A stretch of 60,465 nucleotides of DNA, from assembly GCA_009844405.1 (NCBI GenBank), contig VYBO01000125.1:6530-66994 (forward strand), written 5' to 3'. The stretch is from Acidimicrobiaceae bacterium (GTDB lineage Bacteria; Actinomycetota; Acidimicrobiia; Acidimicrobiales; Aldehydirespiratoraceae). This document shows positions 30,089-41,542 of the stretch, piece by piece. The position numbers and the translations under genes were made by a program. A model generated the notes under the pieces. That model did no database searches and was not told the origin of the DNA. It saw only the letters and a list, made by a program, of their open reading frames with translations. Each line of letters starts with the position of its first letter. The first letter of the stretch is position 1.

Positions 30089-30367
30089 ATGCAGAAACAG
30101 CGGGTGACGGTCACGGTGGATGAGGAACTGCTCCAGGAGGCGAGTACTGCTGTGAGCGAGGGGCGTTCACGCTCGGTCAGCGAGTGGATCGGCGAGGCGA
30201 TGGCTCAGCGTCGTGACCGGGACCAGCGACTGGCCGTGCTGCGCCGTCTGGTGTCCGAGTACGAGGCCGAGCATGGCGTGATCTCCGACGACGAGATCGA
30301 GGAGCAGGCCCAGCGGGACCGGGATGCGGCCGCCTCGCTGAGGATCGCCGCCCGGCGGGCAGGATGA
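30089..30367 (+). CDS. VapB-type antitoxin (ribbon-helix-helix)
   Basis: A 92-residue antitoxin. The N-terminal VTVTVDEELLQEASTAV, then SVSEWIGEAM, resemble RHH antitoxins; the C-terminal tail is acidic and should wrap the toxin. ATG 30089 lies after an AT-rich stretch with alternating GTAT/ATAC-like palindromes at 30054-30088 that could be its operator. It overlaps the PIN toxin by 4 bp (ATGA). Confidence 0.8.
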   Translation: MQKQRVTVTVDEELLQEASTAVSEGRSRSVSEWIGEAMAQRRDRDQRLAVLRRLVSEYEAEHGVISDDEIEEQAQRDRDAAASLRIAARRAG

Positions 30368-30744
30368 GCGACATCTTGGACTCGGGCGCCCTCATTGCGC
30401 TCGAAGCCGATGATCGCCGCATGTGGCGCCGCCTCAAGGCTGCTCTGCAGGCTGAGAGCCCTCCGAGGACCCACGGTGGTGTCGTCGCGCAGGTGTGGCG
30501 GGGCGGAGCCGGCCGCCAGGCGCGCCTCGCCAAGGCGCTGGGAGCCATCGAAGTCGTTCCTCTGGACGAGGGGCTGGGACGGCGCGCCGGGGTCCTGCTG
30601 GCTCGCTGCGGCCTCACGGACGCAATCGACGCGGCGCTGGTCTCCCTGGCCGGCCACGGCGACCAGATCTTCACGTCAGATCCCGACGACATGGCCGCAC
30701 TGGCCGCCGCCAGCAACCGACGAATCGACGTAATCCCGGTCTGA
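30364..30744 (+). CDS. VapC-type PIN-domain toxin
   Basis: A 126-residue PIN nuclease. It starts with ILDSGALIALEADD (first catalytic Asp), has the central acidic residues near VPLDEGLG, and ends with TDAIDAALVSLA and FTSDPDDMAALA, whose Asp residues complete the active site. It should cleave a specific RNA. It is coupled to the upstream RHH antitoxin through the ATGA overlap. Confidence 0.88.
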   Translation: MSDILDSGALIALEADDRRMWRRLKAALQAESPPRTHGGVVAQVWRGGAGRQARLAKALGAIEVVPLDEGLGRRAGVLLARCGLTDAIDAALVSLAGHGDQIFTSDPDDMAALAAASNRRIDVIPV

Positions 30745-30776
30745 AACCCACGATCCGCGCACGGCGGCTCGGTTCC

Positions 30777-31580
30777 CTACTGGAGTTCGTCGGCTACTGG
30801 GAAGACGTTGGTGGTCATGCCGCCGTCGACGATGATGTTCTGGCCGGTGGTGTAGGCGCCGTCGGCGGAGGCCAGGTAGGCGTAGGTGCCGGCGATCTCG
30901 GTGGGTGAGCCGAGGCGGTTCATGGGGACGATCGGCCAGCTCTCCCGGGCGGCCTGCATGGCCTCCTCGCTGCCCAGCAGCGCCAGCGACATTGGGGTGT
31001 CGAGCGGGCCGGGGCTGACGCAGTTCACGGTGATGTTGTGCCCGACCAGCTCGATGGCCATGGTCTTGACGAGGCTGATGATGCCGGCCTTGGACACGCC
31101 GTAGTGGGCGTCGCCGGTCGAGGCGGCCACCCCCGAGATCGACGCGGTGTAGAGGATCGTGCCGCCGTTGCCGGCGGCCACCATGGCCCGGGCCGCGGCC
31201 TGGCCCAGCACGAACGACGCGGTGAGGTTGATGTCCATGATCCGGTACCACTCGTCGAGCTCGAGCTCCAGGAAGTCGTGGATCGAGTCGGCGCCGGCGT
31301 TGCTGACCAGCACGTCGAGGCGGCCGTCGCCCCGCACGGCCTCGTCCACGGCCCGCTGGCAGTCGGGCGGGTTGGCCACGTCGCCGACCACGGTCCGGGG
31401 CTCGGTGCCGATGCCGGCCAGCTCGGCGGCGACGTCGGCGACGTCGGCGATGCGCGAGGCGTCCTGGTCGAACAGCGTGATCCGGGCGGCGCCCTCCTCG
31501 GCGAAGCGGTGGGCGGTGGCCCGCCCGACGCCGCTGGCTCCCCCGCTGATCAGCGCGGACACGCCTTCGAGTCGTTTCAC
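30777..31580 (-). CDS. Short-chain dehydrogenase/reductase
   Basis: A 267-residue SDR with ISGGASGVGRATA for NAD(P) binding, SNAGADS, catalytic Ser in TASISG, and YGVSKAG. C-terminal GQNIIVDGGM is typical. The start is GTG 31580 (KRLEGVSALIS follows); upstream residues are not family-like. The substrate is unknown. Confidence 0.9.
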   Translation of the reverse strand: MKRLEGVSALISGGASGVGRATAHRFAEEGAARITLFDQDASRIADVADVAAELAGIGTEPRTVVGDVANPPDCQRAVDEAVRGDGRLDVLVSNAGADSIHDFLELELDEWYRIMDINLTASFVLGQAAARAMVAAGNGGTILYTASISGVAASTGDAHYGVSKAGIISLVKTMAIELVGHNITVNCVSPGPLDTPMSLALLGSEEAMQAARESWPIVPMNRLGSPTEIAGTYAYLASADGAYTTGQNIIVDGGMTTNVFPVADELQ

Positions 31581-31644
31581 GCTTGGGTCCCTTCCGCAGT
31601 CGGCGGCTTTCGGCATAGTAGGGCGACAGCTCGGGGCGCCCGGA

Positions 31645-32097
31645 CTAGGCGGCCATCCGCATGAGTTGGTCACCGGTCTTGCTGTCGACGTAGGCGTAGC
31701 TCTGCGGTGGGCGGAAGGCTCTTGGCTTCGCCCGCAGATCCTCGAGAGAGACCCGCTGGCTGAACGCTCGCGGCCGGGTCAACTCCAGAGCGGTGCCCAC
31801 GTCGAGGCCCTCGAAGTATTGCAGGAACTCGTAGTAGCGCAAGGCTGATCGTGGGCCGCTCTCGCGCCACAGGACTTCAAGCTCGGCGGATTGCACCCTG
31901 GTGATGATGCATGTTCCGATCAGTGCCCGTACGGGTGTGGTCGCATACAGCAGCGCCCGCGTCGGAACGACGATCTTGGGTACGGTGCGGCGCAGTTCAA
32001 CGGTCTTGACGCCAGCGAGGATGGCTTCCGCGAATCTGGGCTTGAGCGACAGGACAACCATCCGGTCTGGATCGAGGCTTGGCATTTCAGTTGTCAT
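31645..32097 (-). CDS. ASCH-domain protein
   Basis: A 150-residue protein. The beginning LSLKPRFAEAILAGVKTVELRR, then TRALLYATTPVRALIGTC, and VQSAELEVLW form an ASCH fold, a PUA-like RNA- or modified-base-binding barrel. Its start overlaps the end of the upstream GNAT-PIN gene by 11 nt, so the two are coupled. In the defence-rich context it may recognise RNA or a modified nucleotide for the PIN nuclease; that is inference. Confidence 0.78.
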   Translation of the reverse strand: MTTEMPSLDPDRMVVLSLKPRFAEAILAGVKTVELRRTVPKIVVPTRALLYATTPVRALIGTCIITRVQSAELEVLWRESGPRSALRYYEFLQYFEGLDVGTALELTRPRAFSQRVSLEDLRAKPRAFRPPQSYAYVDSKTGDQLMRMAA

Positions 32098-33624
32098 CGC
32101 TCCTCATCCCTTCCTCATAGAACCGACGGGCTGCTTCTTCATCAACCGGCTGGGTTGTTTGAAAGAATCCTGCCTTGTTCATACTGTCGCACAACTCTCG
32201 TGATCGAGCTATGGGGACTGGAGCCGGGAACACCTCCGTCTGGCTGAAGAGAAGCGCGGTTGCAACAAGGCGACCTCCCTTCCCGGAGCGCTTGGCGCTG
32301 TCGAGCATTTGCTGCTCATCAAGCACTCCACGATCTCGGTATTTGCGGTACAGGCGACGGTCGCCGGTCCGCCCTTCGCCACAATCGCCCGGAGATGGTG
32401 AGCCATCTGCCGGACCGCCGTGTATGACCGCTGGCCGGCGGCACTTCGGAGCACCGTGATTGTGACGCGGTCGTCTTGCCGGTACATCGCTCCTAGCGCC
32501 AGGGGCTCGCGCGAGTCCGTCACTAGTTGCTCGATGCGTCCACCGCGGGCGGTGGCGATACTGAGGCGCTGCCTCAGGCTGCTTGGACGCTCACCCACGT
32601 GATCATGGCAAAAGGCAGACAGCTCGGCGTTTGAAGGCATCTCGGAGACAGGGGACACAGACATGCCCGAGGCCGCGATAATCCGCGTCTGAAGGCTGTG
32701 TTCTCCTCCTTGTGCTTGCAGCCCCAGAAGAAAATCGTCTGGTCTGACCAGGCTCACGCCCGTCAGTTGCTCAATCTGGCTCCCGTAGCGGAGCAGATCG
32801 TCATCTCGGGAGATCAGGTAGTCGGCCTCGCTCGCCGCTGCCTGGGCGATAACGCGCAAGTCCTTGTCACCCAGGCGAGCCGTCGAGTGTTTGCCCTGCA
32901 ACGCATGCAACTTCATCTGCCACGCCTCCCGGGAGGGCGTCAGAGTCCGGAAGTCTCCCTGCTCCGACCTGACGTAGTCGTCCGCCGTGTGCTGATCTGA
33001 CAGTTCGGAGCGACTCTGCGGTGTCACCGCCAGTTCTGCCGCTTCCGTGACCCAGTCTGCGGTCAAGGCCAACGATGCCGGGAAGTCGCGCCGCTCCAGG
33101 ACGTCGAGCAGGACGTTGGTGTCGATGGCCACCACCATCCGGACGTCGTCCTGTTCAGGTTCGTCAAATAGGGTTCGAGCAGCGATTGGTCGCCACCACG
33201 TCGCTAGAGGCAACCGATCACGGCCGCGGCCGGGCTTCTCGCCCAGGCGCTGAAACCTCAGGTGTGGCCACATCGTGTGCGCCTCGTAGTCCTTGCGGCA
33301 CGACAGGCGGATTCCCGCTCGGTGTGGATTGCGCTCGACGATCCCCTCTACTAGCTCGCGTGCGATCCCCTGCCCCCGCTCGTTGCGATCAACGCACAGG
33401 TGGGTCAACGAGATGTCGCCCGTCCTAGCCCTCTTCCCGAAGAGCGTGTAGCCCTTGACGAGACCGTCTTCGACGCACGCGAGCACCCTGCCATCAGCGG
33501 CGGCCTGCTTGATCGCTTCATACGGCAAGAAGCCCAGGGTCGAGCTGTTGGCGTTTCCCAACTCGACAACTCGCTCGTACTCCGGCGAGTCCGGACTGAC
33601 TTCCTCAATCATTCTCAGTGACAT
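32087..33624 (-). pseudogene. GNAT-PIN fusion protein with a frameshift near its C-terminus
   Basis: The N-terminal GNAT acetyltransferase (about 1-150; RNERGQGIARELVEGI acetyl-CoA loop) is joined to a PIN domain (about 160-300; VVAIDTNVLLDVLERR, LGDKDLRVIAQAA, and LISRDDDLLRYG). A helical C-terminal region follows. The main frame runs to 32209, but a protein-like tail (GVLDEQQMLDSAKRSGKGGR, VPIARSRELCDSMNKAGFF) is in another frame from about 32330 to the stop at 32087. A one-base slip near 32380 rejoins them, giving about 510 residues. It may be sequence error. The fusion is coupled to the ASCH gene. Confidence 0.7.
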
Positions 33625-33853
33625 CCAATCCTGCCGATCGGTCCGCCCGGTCTCTCTTGGCCATGCTGCGAGTTTCTCACTCCCCTATGACATTCGTTAT
33701 ACCCCGGTACTCCACGATGACTCCGGTGGGTCGCCAAGCGTTGGTTCTCACGTTGGCGGATGCCAGATGCGGCGACGCGACGGAGAAACTGCCGGAAGTA
33801 ACGCCCTCTGCCTGGATCAGTCAGGAGGATCGTGCCGCCGTTGCCGCCAGGGC
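33625..33853. other. Intergenic region between GNAT-PIN and aminotransferase genes
   Basis: This 229-bp gap contains no gene I can support. Sequence is less GC-rich (ATGACATTCGTTATACCCCGG around 33688-33708), consistent with a promoter for the GNAT-PIN gene on the minus strand; no clear boxes are visible. Confidence 0.4.
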
Positions 33854-35022
<1,169 letters not shown>

Positions 35023-35023
<1 letters not shown>

Positions 35024-35709
35024 CAGTCGCCGTCGGTGTCGAACATGCCCGGGCCGGTGCCGGGCGGTTCGATGACCACGTGCTCGTGGGTCAGCCAGAA
35101 CTGGCCGTCGGTGCGGGCGTAGTTGGGGACGTCCTCCCAGGCCTTGGCGGCGAGCGGGTGCTCGTTGGCGCTGGCGTGGTGGTCGCGGCTCGGGTACCAC
35201 AGCTCGATGAACGCATCGACGGTGCGCTCCACCGGCATGCTCACCGTCTCGCGGACCCGCGACACGACGTAGCCGGAGCTGCCCGGGATCGACGAGGAGA
35301 TGGGGGCGTGCACCGTCTTCCAGTAGTCGAAGAACCCCTCGGTGGTGAAGTCCTCCCGCTTGGCGGCCGTCCCGAACAGGTTGAGCCGCGAGTGCTGCCC
35401 CGACACCCTGCGATCAACCGGAGCCAGAAACACGATCTCCTCAACAAGCCAACTCGACACCATCGCGTCCACTGCGCCGGTCAGATGACCAAGAACCGAC
35501 CCCGCATCCGCGCTGTCGGTCCACGCCTGCACCACCGCGATGGTCTCTGGGGGACCCGTGAGCGACTCGTTCAGGCTGCTAACCGTCAAGCCCACCAGAC
35601 CAGCGACGCCGTCGGCCCCCTCGACCAGCCGCCCAACAACTTCGTCACGCTCGCCCGCCGTCACGGCGTGATCAGCGTCGAACAAGATCACATACTTCTG
35701 CACACCCAT
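35023..35709 (-). CDS. EthD-domain protein (duplicated ferredoxin-like fold)
   Basis: A 228-residue protein whose C-terminal half has the EthD pattern: FTTEGFFDYWKTVHAPISSSIPGSSGYV, then AFIELWYPSRDHHASA and DVPNYARTDGQFWLTHEHVV. The N-terminal half is more diverged. EthD-like proteins help degrade small organic compounds. It is coupled to the aminotransferase. Its 264-bp upstream gap (35710-35973) holds no gene, only the two divergent promoters. Confidence 0.78.
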
Positions 35710-35973
35710 CAGTCCTCCCCGGTGAGTCGGACGGCATTACCGACCCTCTCGCCGACAATAGACCGACGTGATGATGAAGGCCCATGCCAACTGTCCGATC
35801 TACCGATCTACCAGCGCGCGAATTGTCGACGGCCCCAAGGAGTCTCCGGGACATCGTGGCTGTAATGACACCAGAGGGAGGAGGTGGCCCGGCCCTGGTT
35901 ACATGGTGCCGATAGCCTTGTGTTGTTGTTCGAGCCGCTCCCCCAACTCGTCACATGAAGGCTAGGTAGCCCG

Positions 35974-38973
35974 ATGACGTCAGAGACGACCACGCGCGAG
36001 TCGGCAGGTGAACTCACCGTGGTCACCAAGCGCAGGGATCTTGCGCTGCCGGGCCGTCCGTTGGACCACATCAGCCAGCCGGTTCTGAATCGGCCCCATG
36101 AGGAACCCTCGCGTCACTGGCAGTTGGCTGAGGACAACACTTCTACCGGCGTGATCATAGAAGGGCGCCGGCTGAGCCAGGCGCTGGTCATTGTGCCGAA
36201 GGAGCGGGGCGCTCAGCTGAGGATGCAGGTGACTCCCGCTGAGCAGAACGAATTGGTGAACCGCATCCGTGACGCGGTGGCGGGATGGAGAAGCGCCAAC
36301 TATCCGTGGGCAACCTCGGCGACGAAACAGCTCTTGCAGCATTGGCGCAGCGAGGCCAACGACCCGCGGCTGTTCTTTGCTCAGGTGGAGGCAGCTGAGA
36401 CGCTCATCTGGCTCACCGAAGCCAATGCCAGCCGGTATCCGGTTCTTGCCGAGGTCCGACGAGACCTGGCGGAGGCCAATCGTGACTACAACAGCGACAT
36501 CGGCCGACTCGCGGTGAGGATGGCCACCGGCTCGGGCAAGACCGCGGTGATGGGCATGGTCATCGCTTGGCACGCCGTCAACGCGGCCGCTTCTCAGCGC
36601 CGCGACGGGCGTTACACGACTTGCTTCTTGGCACTCACACCCGGCCACACCGTGCGCGAGCGGCTCGCGGTGCTGCATCCGGCGCATCGTGAGAACGTCT
36701 ATGACGAGATGCGTCTGGTTCCAGAGAGCAAGCGCAGCGCGCTGGGGGCGGTCAAGGTCCAGGTGTTGAACTTCCAGGCGTTCCAGCGGCGGGACCGGCT
36801 GTCTGCTGCGTCAAGTGACGCCAAGAAGCTGTTGCGGGCCGGGCGCATGACCCAGGAGCTTGAATCCATGTCGGCGGTGATCGACAGAGCACTGCGAGGG
36901 TTCCCCACCGGTCGGGGCGCGCCGAAGGTGTGCGTGCTGAACGACGAGGCTCACCACTGCTATCTGCCTGAAGCGGGTCGGCGCACATCGGAGGATGACG
37001 ACACCGATGACACCAAGGCCGCAGCCATCTGGTTCGGAGCGCTGGAGGGGCTGCGTGACGCAGAGCGGCTCGGGCCGGTCTATGACTTCTCGGCAACGCC
37101 AATCTTCATAGAGGGCACCGACCGCAGGGAGCGAATGTTCCCTTGGGTGGTGTCGGACTTCCCGCTGATGGACAGCATCGAATCTGGGTTGGTCAAGATC
37201 CCGCAGGTGCCGGTGGATGACGACTCCGCGAGCGAGCGGGTCCAGTGGCGCAATCTCTACGCCAATACCACCCCCAAGACGGTCAGACGCGACGCAGTGC
37301 CCGCCGAGTTGAACCGGGCGCTCACTGCGCTCTATCGCAGCTATGAGCAGAAGTTCAACCAGTGGATGCACCCGGATGACCCGGACAAGACAATGCCTAC
37401 GCCGCCGGTGTTCATCGTGGTGGCCAACAAGATCGCCAACGCCACCGCTATTGCGGACCACATCGCGGGATGGGCCGAGAAGCGTTCCGACGGCTCCCTT
37501 GAGCACCACGAGGGAGCCTGTCCGCTGTTTGCCAACTACCGCGCTGACGGCCCGACCGAGCGTGTCCACACGCTGCTGGTGCATTCCCAACTTGAAGGAG
37601 AAGCCAACCTGAGCGCAGCCATCAAGGCGCAGGCCAACCGGTTGAAGCGGCCGGGCGATGACCGCGACGATCGCGACATAGTGCGCGGCGCGCTGAACTC
37701 TGTTGGCAAGTCCGGAGGGCTCGGCGAGCACATTCGTTGCGTGGTGTCAGTGCAGATGCTCACAGAGGGATGGGACACCCGCACCGTCACCCACATCCTT
37801 GGGTACCGGGCGTTCTCCACGCAGTTGTTGTGCGAGCAGGTCACTGGCCGTGCTCTGCGGCGCTCCAACTACGACAACTACGACGACGAGGGCAGACTCG
37901 TCGCAGAGTACGCCGAGGTCATAGGCGTGCCGTTTGATTTCATGCCAGTCAAACGCCCCGAAGACCAACCCGCGCCACCCAAGCCCCGCTACGAGGTTCA
38001 CAGCATCCGCGGACGGCGCGACCATCGCATCGAGTTCCCCAACGTGGACCACTATCTCACCGAACCCGGAGCCGACGGATTCCGCCTGAACCCCGAGCGA
38101 GTCATCAGATGGGTGCCGAAAGGAGCCAAAGAAGCCGAATTGGCCGGGTCGGTTGGCGCTACTAAGACCATCAGCGCAGAAGAGAGCATGCGCCAACAGC
38201 AGGCACGAACCCGTCTGGCTGCTGGGCTTGTGCAGCGTTGGAGCCAGCGCATGACCGACAACGGTGAGGGCTGGCGCGCCCGGCGGCGGCTCTTGTTCCA
38301 TGACGCCATCAGTATCGTCAAGGCTTGGGCCGAACTGGCCAAGGTCACTGAAGTCCACTATGACGGTCTCGGGTCAAGCAACCTGGACCAGGCCGTCAAG
38401 GAGATAGACGACGCGTGCGAGACCACTGGTGGCGCACAAGATCGGCTCGTCGCTGCGTTTGCGCATCCGACACTGCTGGACACTTCCGGCGTCCGATTTG
38501 AGACCAGCCTCTCGGACCGCCACATCACCAAGAAGTCCGAACTGAACATCGCGGCCTGCCACTCGCAGTTTGAAGCAGCCTGCGCTAGAGCGCTGGACAA
38601 GCATCCCGAGGTGATCAGCTGGGCACGAAACTTCCGGCTCGGCTGGACAGTGCCCTACCTGTGGGAAGGCACATGGCACCGCTACGAACCCGACTTCGTG
38701 GCCCGCCTGTTCGCGGGACGCGAGGACGACGATGTGGTGCATCTCATCATCGAGTGCAAGGGCGTACCCGATGACCACAGCGAGCGCAAGAAGCAGTCCA
38801 TCACGAAGCGGTGGATACCAGCGGTGCAGTCATCACCGCAGTTGCCGACGTGGCTGCGGCGATGGTCATTCGTGGAGTTGGACCAACCCGACGGACTGTC
38901 CGCGGACCTCAGCGCCGCCATCAACGCAGCCCGCGCCGAGCACCCGCAGTCCCCTCAGCAAGGAGCAGCGTGA
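35974..38973 (+). CDS. Type III-like restriction helicase/endonuclease subunit
   Basis: A 999-residue SF2 translocase. Walker A is MATGSGKTAV (183-192), DEAH box is in VLNDEAHHCY, motif III in YDFSATPIF and motif VI region in TGRALRRSNYD. The C-terminal nuclease (from about 885) has YEPDFVARL and IIECKG, a PD-(D/E)xK site. It resembles the Res subunit of type III-like restriction systems. Its stop overlaps the methylase ATG (TGATG at 38971-38975). GC content is clearly lower than the surrounding metabolic genes, a sign of transfer. Confidence 0.88.
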   Translation: MTSETTTRESAGELTVVTKRRDLALPGRPLDHISQPVLNRPHEEPSRHWQLAEDNTSTGVIIEGRRLSQALVIVPKERGAQLRMQVTPAEQNELVNRIRDAVAGWRSANYPWATSATKQLLQHWRSEANDPRLFFAQVEAAETLIWLTEANASRYPVLAEVRRDLAEANRDYNSDIGRLAVRMATGSGKTAVMGMVIAWHAVNAAASQRRDGRYTTCFLALTPGHTVRERLAVLHPAHRENVYDEMRLVPESKRSALGAVKVQVLNFQAFQRRDRLSAASSDAKKLLRAGRMTQELESMSAVIDRALRGFPTGRGAPKVCVLNDEAHHCYLPEAGRRTSEDDDTDDTKAAAIWFGALEGLRDAERLGPVYDFSATPIFIEGTDRRERMFPWVVSDFPLMDSIESGLVKIPQVPVDDDSASERVQWRNLYANTTPKTVRRDAVPAELNRALTALYRSYEQKFNQWMHPDDPDKTMPTPPVFIVVANKIANATAIADHIAGWAEKRSDGSLEHHEGACPLFANYRADGPTERVHTLLVHSQLEGEANLSAAIKAQANRLKRPGDDRDDRDIVRGALNSVGKSGGLGEHIRCVVSVQMLTEGWDTRTVTHILGYRAFSTQLLCEQVTGRALRRSNYDNYDDEGRLVAEYAEVIGVPFDFMPVKRPEDQPAPPKPRYEVHSIRGRRDHRIEFPNVDHYLTEPGADGFRLNPERVIRWVPKGAKEAELAGSVGATKTISAEESMRQQQARTRLAAGLVQRWSQRMTDNGEGWRARRRLLFHDAISIVKAWAELAKVTEVHYDGLGSSNLDQAVKEIDDACETTGGAQDRLVAAFAHPTLLDTSGVRFETSLSDRHITKKSELNIAACHSQFEAACARALDKHPEVISWARNFRLGWTVPYLWEGTWHRYEPDFVARLFAGREDDDVVHLIIECKGVPDDHSERKKQSITKRWIPAVQSSPQLPTWLRRWSFVELDQPDGLSADLSAAINAARAEHPQSPQQGAA

Positions 38974-41531
38974 TGGCCCGACGAGCCACCACCAGGACCA
39001 CCGACCAGTACACACACCCGTCGGCCAAGCGCGCCAACCTGCCGACCGAGCAAACCGGCAAGACGATGAGTGACACCGACCGTCGCCCCATCCTCTACCA
39101 GCCCCAGAGCAGAGAGATAGACGACGAACCCATCCTCGCGTGGAACCGACAGCCCGCCAACCAAGACGGCCACGCCGCTCACCCCCTGTACGTGCGCGAG
39201 AAGGTCCACCCCTCGGCCTTTGTCAAGCTTCTTCAAGGCAGCGGAGAGCAGCCCCAACTCTTCAAGGACTTCAACGGCCTGCCCTCACCCGATGCCGCCT
39301 ACGAGTGGTACCAGCACGCCGCCAACTGGTCCAACCGCCTTATCCACGGTGAATCGTCACGAGTGATGGCCTCGCTGCTGGGGCGCGAGAGCATGTCCGG
39401 CAAGGTCCAGATGATCTATTTTGATCCACCCTACGGAGTCGGTTACAGGTCCAACTTCCAGGTGTCTGTGAACAACCGTGAGACACCTGAGAAGGCGGAA
39501 GGGAGACCCCACGACACTCGTACCATACGAGCCTTCCGTGATACCTACGAGCGCAACATTCACTCCTACTTGGACCTCACCCGAGAGAAGCTCATCCTGA
39601 TGCGTGAGCTGCTCGCAGACACAGGGTCGCTGTTCATGCAGATTGGCGACGACAATGTGCTACGTGTGGGATTGCTCTTGGATGAGGTGTTCGGGTCGGA
39701 GAACCGTGTCGCTCTTATCCCCTATGCAACAACAAGCAGTTCATCATCAAGCACATTGCCGAGTGTTGCCGACTTCTTGTTGTGGTACGCAAAGGACAGG
39801 GACCAGTTCAAGTCCAATCCAGTCTTTGAACCGCTCACACGAACCGAGAAGATCCACTACATGCGGTCCTATGCCATGGTTGAGCTGGCCGATGGCACGA
39901 CACGTGACCTCAAGAAGAAGGAAAGACGAGACCCCGACAAGAACCTCCCGCCAGGTTCCCGCATCGTTCAGCGAAGACCGCTTGACTCTCAGGGTACATC
40001 TTCGACAGGCCGTTCTGAGCCCTACCATTGGAATGGCATCGATTGGCCATGCCCACCAGGTCGCCACTGGAGTGTGTCGATGGAGGGTATTGATCGACTG
40101 GCTCACCAGAACCGGCTCATTGCGGTTGATGAAGATTCCACATTGCAATGGAAGCGTTACGAGAATGAGTTGCCGGGAAGGCGTATCAACAACCTTTGGC
40201 ATAGCCAAATGCACGCAACAGACAAACGATATGTTGTTCAGACTGCTGATCAAGTGATCGAGAGATGCATCTTGATGGCCACTGACCCCGGCGACCTTGT
40301 GCTTGACCCGACCTGCGGAGGGGCCACCACCGCTGTCGCGGCGGAGAAGTGGGGACGGCGATGGATTACCTGTGACACCTCGCCCGTGGCGGTGTCAATC
40401 GCCCGTCAACGGCTCTCCACAGCGACCTTCACGTACTGGACACTGGCTGACTCGGCAGACGGCGCGCATCAGGAAGCGGAACTCTCCGGCAAGCCCGAAG
40501 CGCCACCGCCCGAAGGCGGATGGGGCAACGACCCCGCTGAAGGGTTCGTCTACGAACGCGTCCCCCAGGTATCGGCCAGCGTCTTGGCCTACGACTTGGA
40601 CTCTGACCCCATCATGCTGGTGGACCAGCCGCGCAAGAAACGCGCCGTGACTCGGGTGACATCGCCGCTGACGGTGGAGAGCGAGCAGCCCTGGGCGACG
40701 GTCATCCCGCTGGAAGGCTCCGACGACGAGACGGTGATCGCGCACGGTGACTTCTCCGAAGCGGTGGAGGCAGCGCTGATGAACCACACCATCAACGGCG
40801 GACGCGACAACGCCGACATGACCATCCGCGCCCTGGAGCCGTGGCCAAGCGACTCCGAGTTGCTCGCCTGGAAGGCCACCTACACCATCAATGGCGGAGC
40901 AGCCGAGCACACCGCAGCCGTCATGGTCGCTGCTGAGGATGTGACCGTGCCCGGAGAGATGGTCCGCGAGGCAGCCCGAGAGATTACTGATAGCGCCGAG
41001 CGGGCTGATGTGCTGCTAGTAGTCGCTTATGCGTATGCCGCCGATGCCCCGCCGAAGGTGGGCCGCATCACCGTGGCCCGCGCGCAGATGAACCGCGACT
41101 TGATGATTCGTGAACTGTCCGCCGAAACCGGCCACGAGGCCTTCGTCATCATCGGGGAGCCCGACATTCGCATCCTTGATGACTACCCGAACGGCCAGAT
41201 CGCCGTTGAAGTCCAGGGCTACGACACCTTTGACCCGGCCACCGGCAACGCCTCAGAAGGCGGTCCTGACGATGTGGCGTGCTGGATGCTGGACACCGAC
41301 CACGACGGCGAGAGCTTCTACGCCCGACGCATCCACTTCCCCGGAGCCGACGAAGACCGCCAAATCAAGAAGCTCCTGAAGGAACTGGGCAAGAACGCCG
41401 ACGACGTAGAACAAGAAGCCCTCACCGCGATGCGGTCAGCACCATTTGACCCGCCTGAGCGGCGACGTATCGCTGTGAAGATTGTCACGGCCACCGGGAT
41501 GGAGATGACCTCCGTCCGAGATGTCGCCTAG
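38973..41531 (+). CDS. Type III-like site-specific DNA methyltransferase
   Basis: An 852-residue modification enzyme. Motif IV DPPY lies in IYFDPPYGVGYRS (about 150), and the SAM-binding DPTCGGATTAVAAEKW follows near 445, the beta-class order of type III Mod proteins. A long C-terminal region of about 350 residues is probably the target-recognition and subunit-contact part. It is translationally coupled to the Res gene. Confidence 0.88.
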   Translation: MARRATTRTTDQYTHPSAKRANLPTEQTGKTMSDTDRRPILYQPQSREIDDEPILAWNRQPANQDGHAAHPLYVREKVHPSAFVKLLQGSGEQPQLFKDFNGLPSPDAAYEWYQHAANWSNRLIHGESSRVMASLLGRESMSGKVQMIYFDPPYGVGYRSNFQVSVNNRETPEKAEGRPHDTRTIRAFRDTYERNIHSYLDLTREKLILMRELLADTGSLFMQIGDDNVLRVGLLLDEVFGSENRVALIPYATTSSSSSSTLPSVADFLLWYAKDRDQFKSNPVFEPLTRTEKIHYMRSYAMVELADGTTRDLKKKERRDPDKNLPPGSRIVQRRPLDSQGTSSTGRSEPYHWNGIDWPCPPGRHWSVSMEGIDRLAHQNRLIAVDEDSTLQWKRYENELPGRRINNLWHSQMHATDKRYVVQTADQVIERCILMATDPGDLVLDPTCGGATTAVAAEKWGRRWITCDTSPVAVSIARQRLSTATFTYWTLADSADGAHQEAELSGKPEAPPPEGGWGNDPAEGFVYERVPQVSASVLAYDLDSDPIMLVDQPRKKRAVTRVTSPLTVESEQPWATVIPLEGSDDETVIAHGDFSEAVEAALMNHTINGGRDNADMTIRALEPWPSDSELLAWKATYTINGGAAEHTAAVMVAAEDVTVPGEMVREAAREITDSAERADVLLVVAYAYAADAPPKVGRITVARAQMNRDLMIRELSAETGHEAFVIIGEPDIRILDDYPNGQIAVEVQGYDTFDPATGNASEGGPDDVACWMLDTDHDGESFYARRIHFPGADEDRQIKKLLKELGKNADDVEQEALTAMRSAPFDPPERRRIAVKIVTATGMEMTSVRDVA

Positions 41532-41542
41532 GAGAGACAGCG

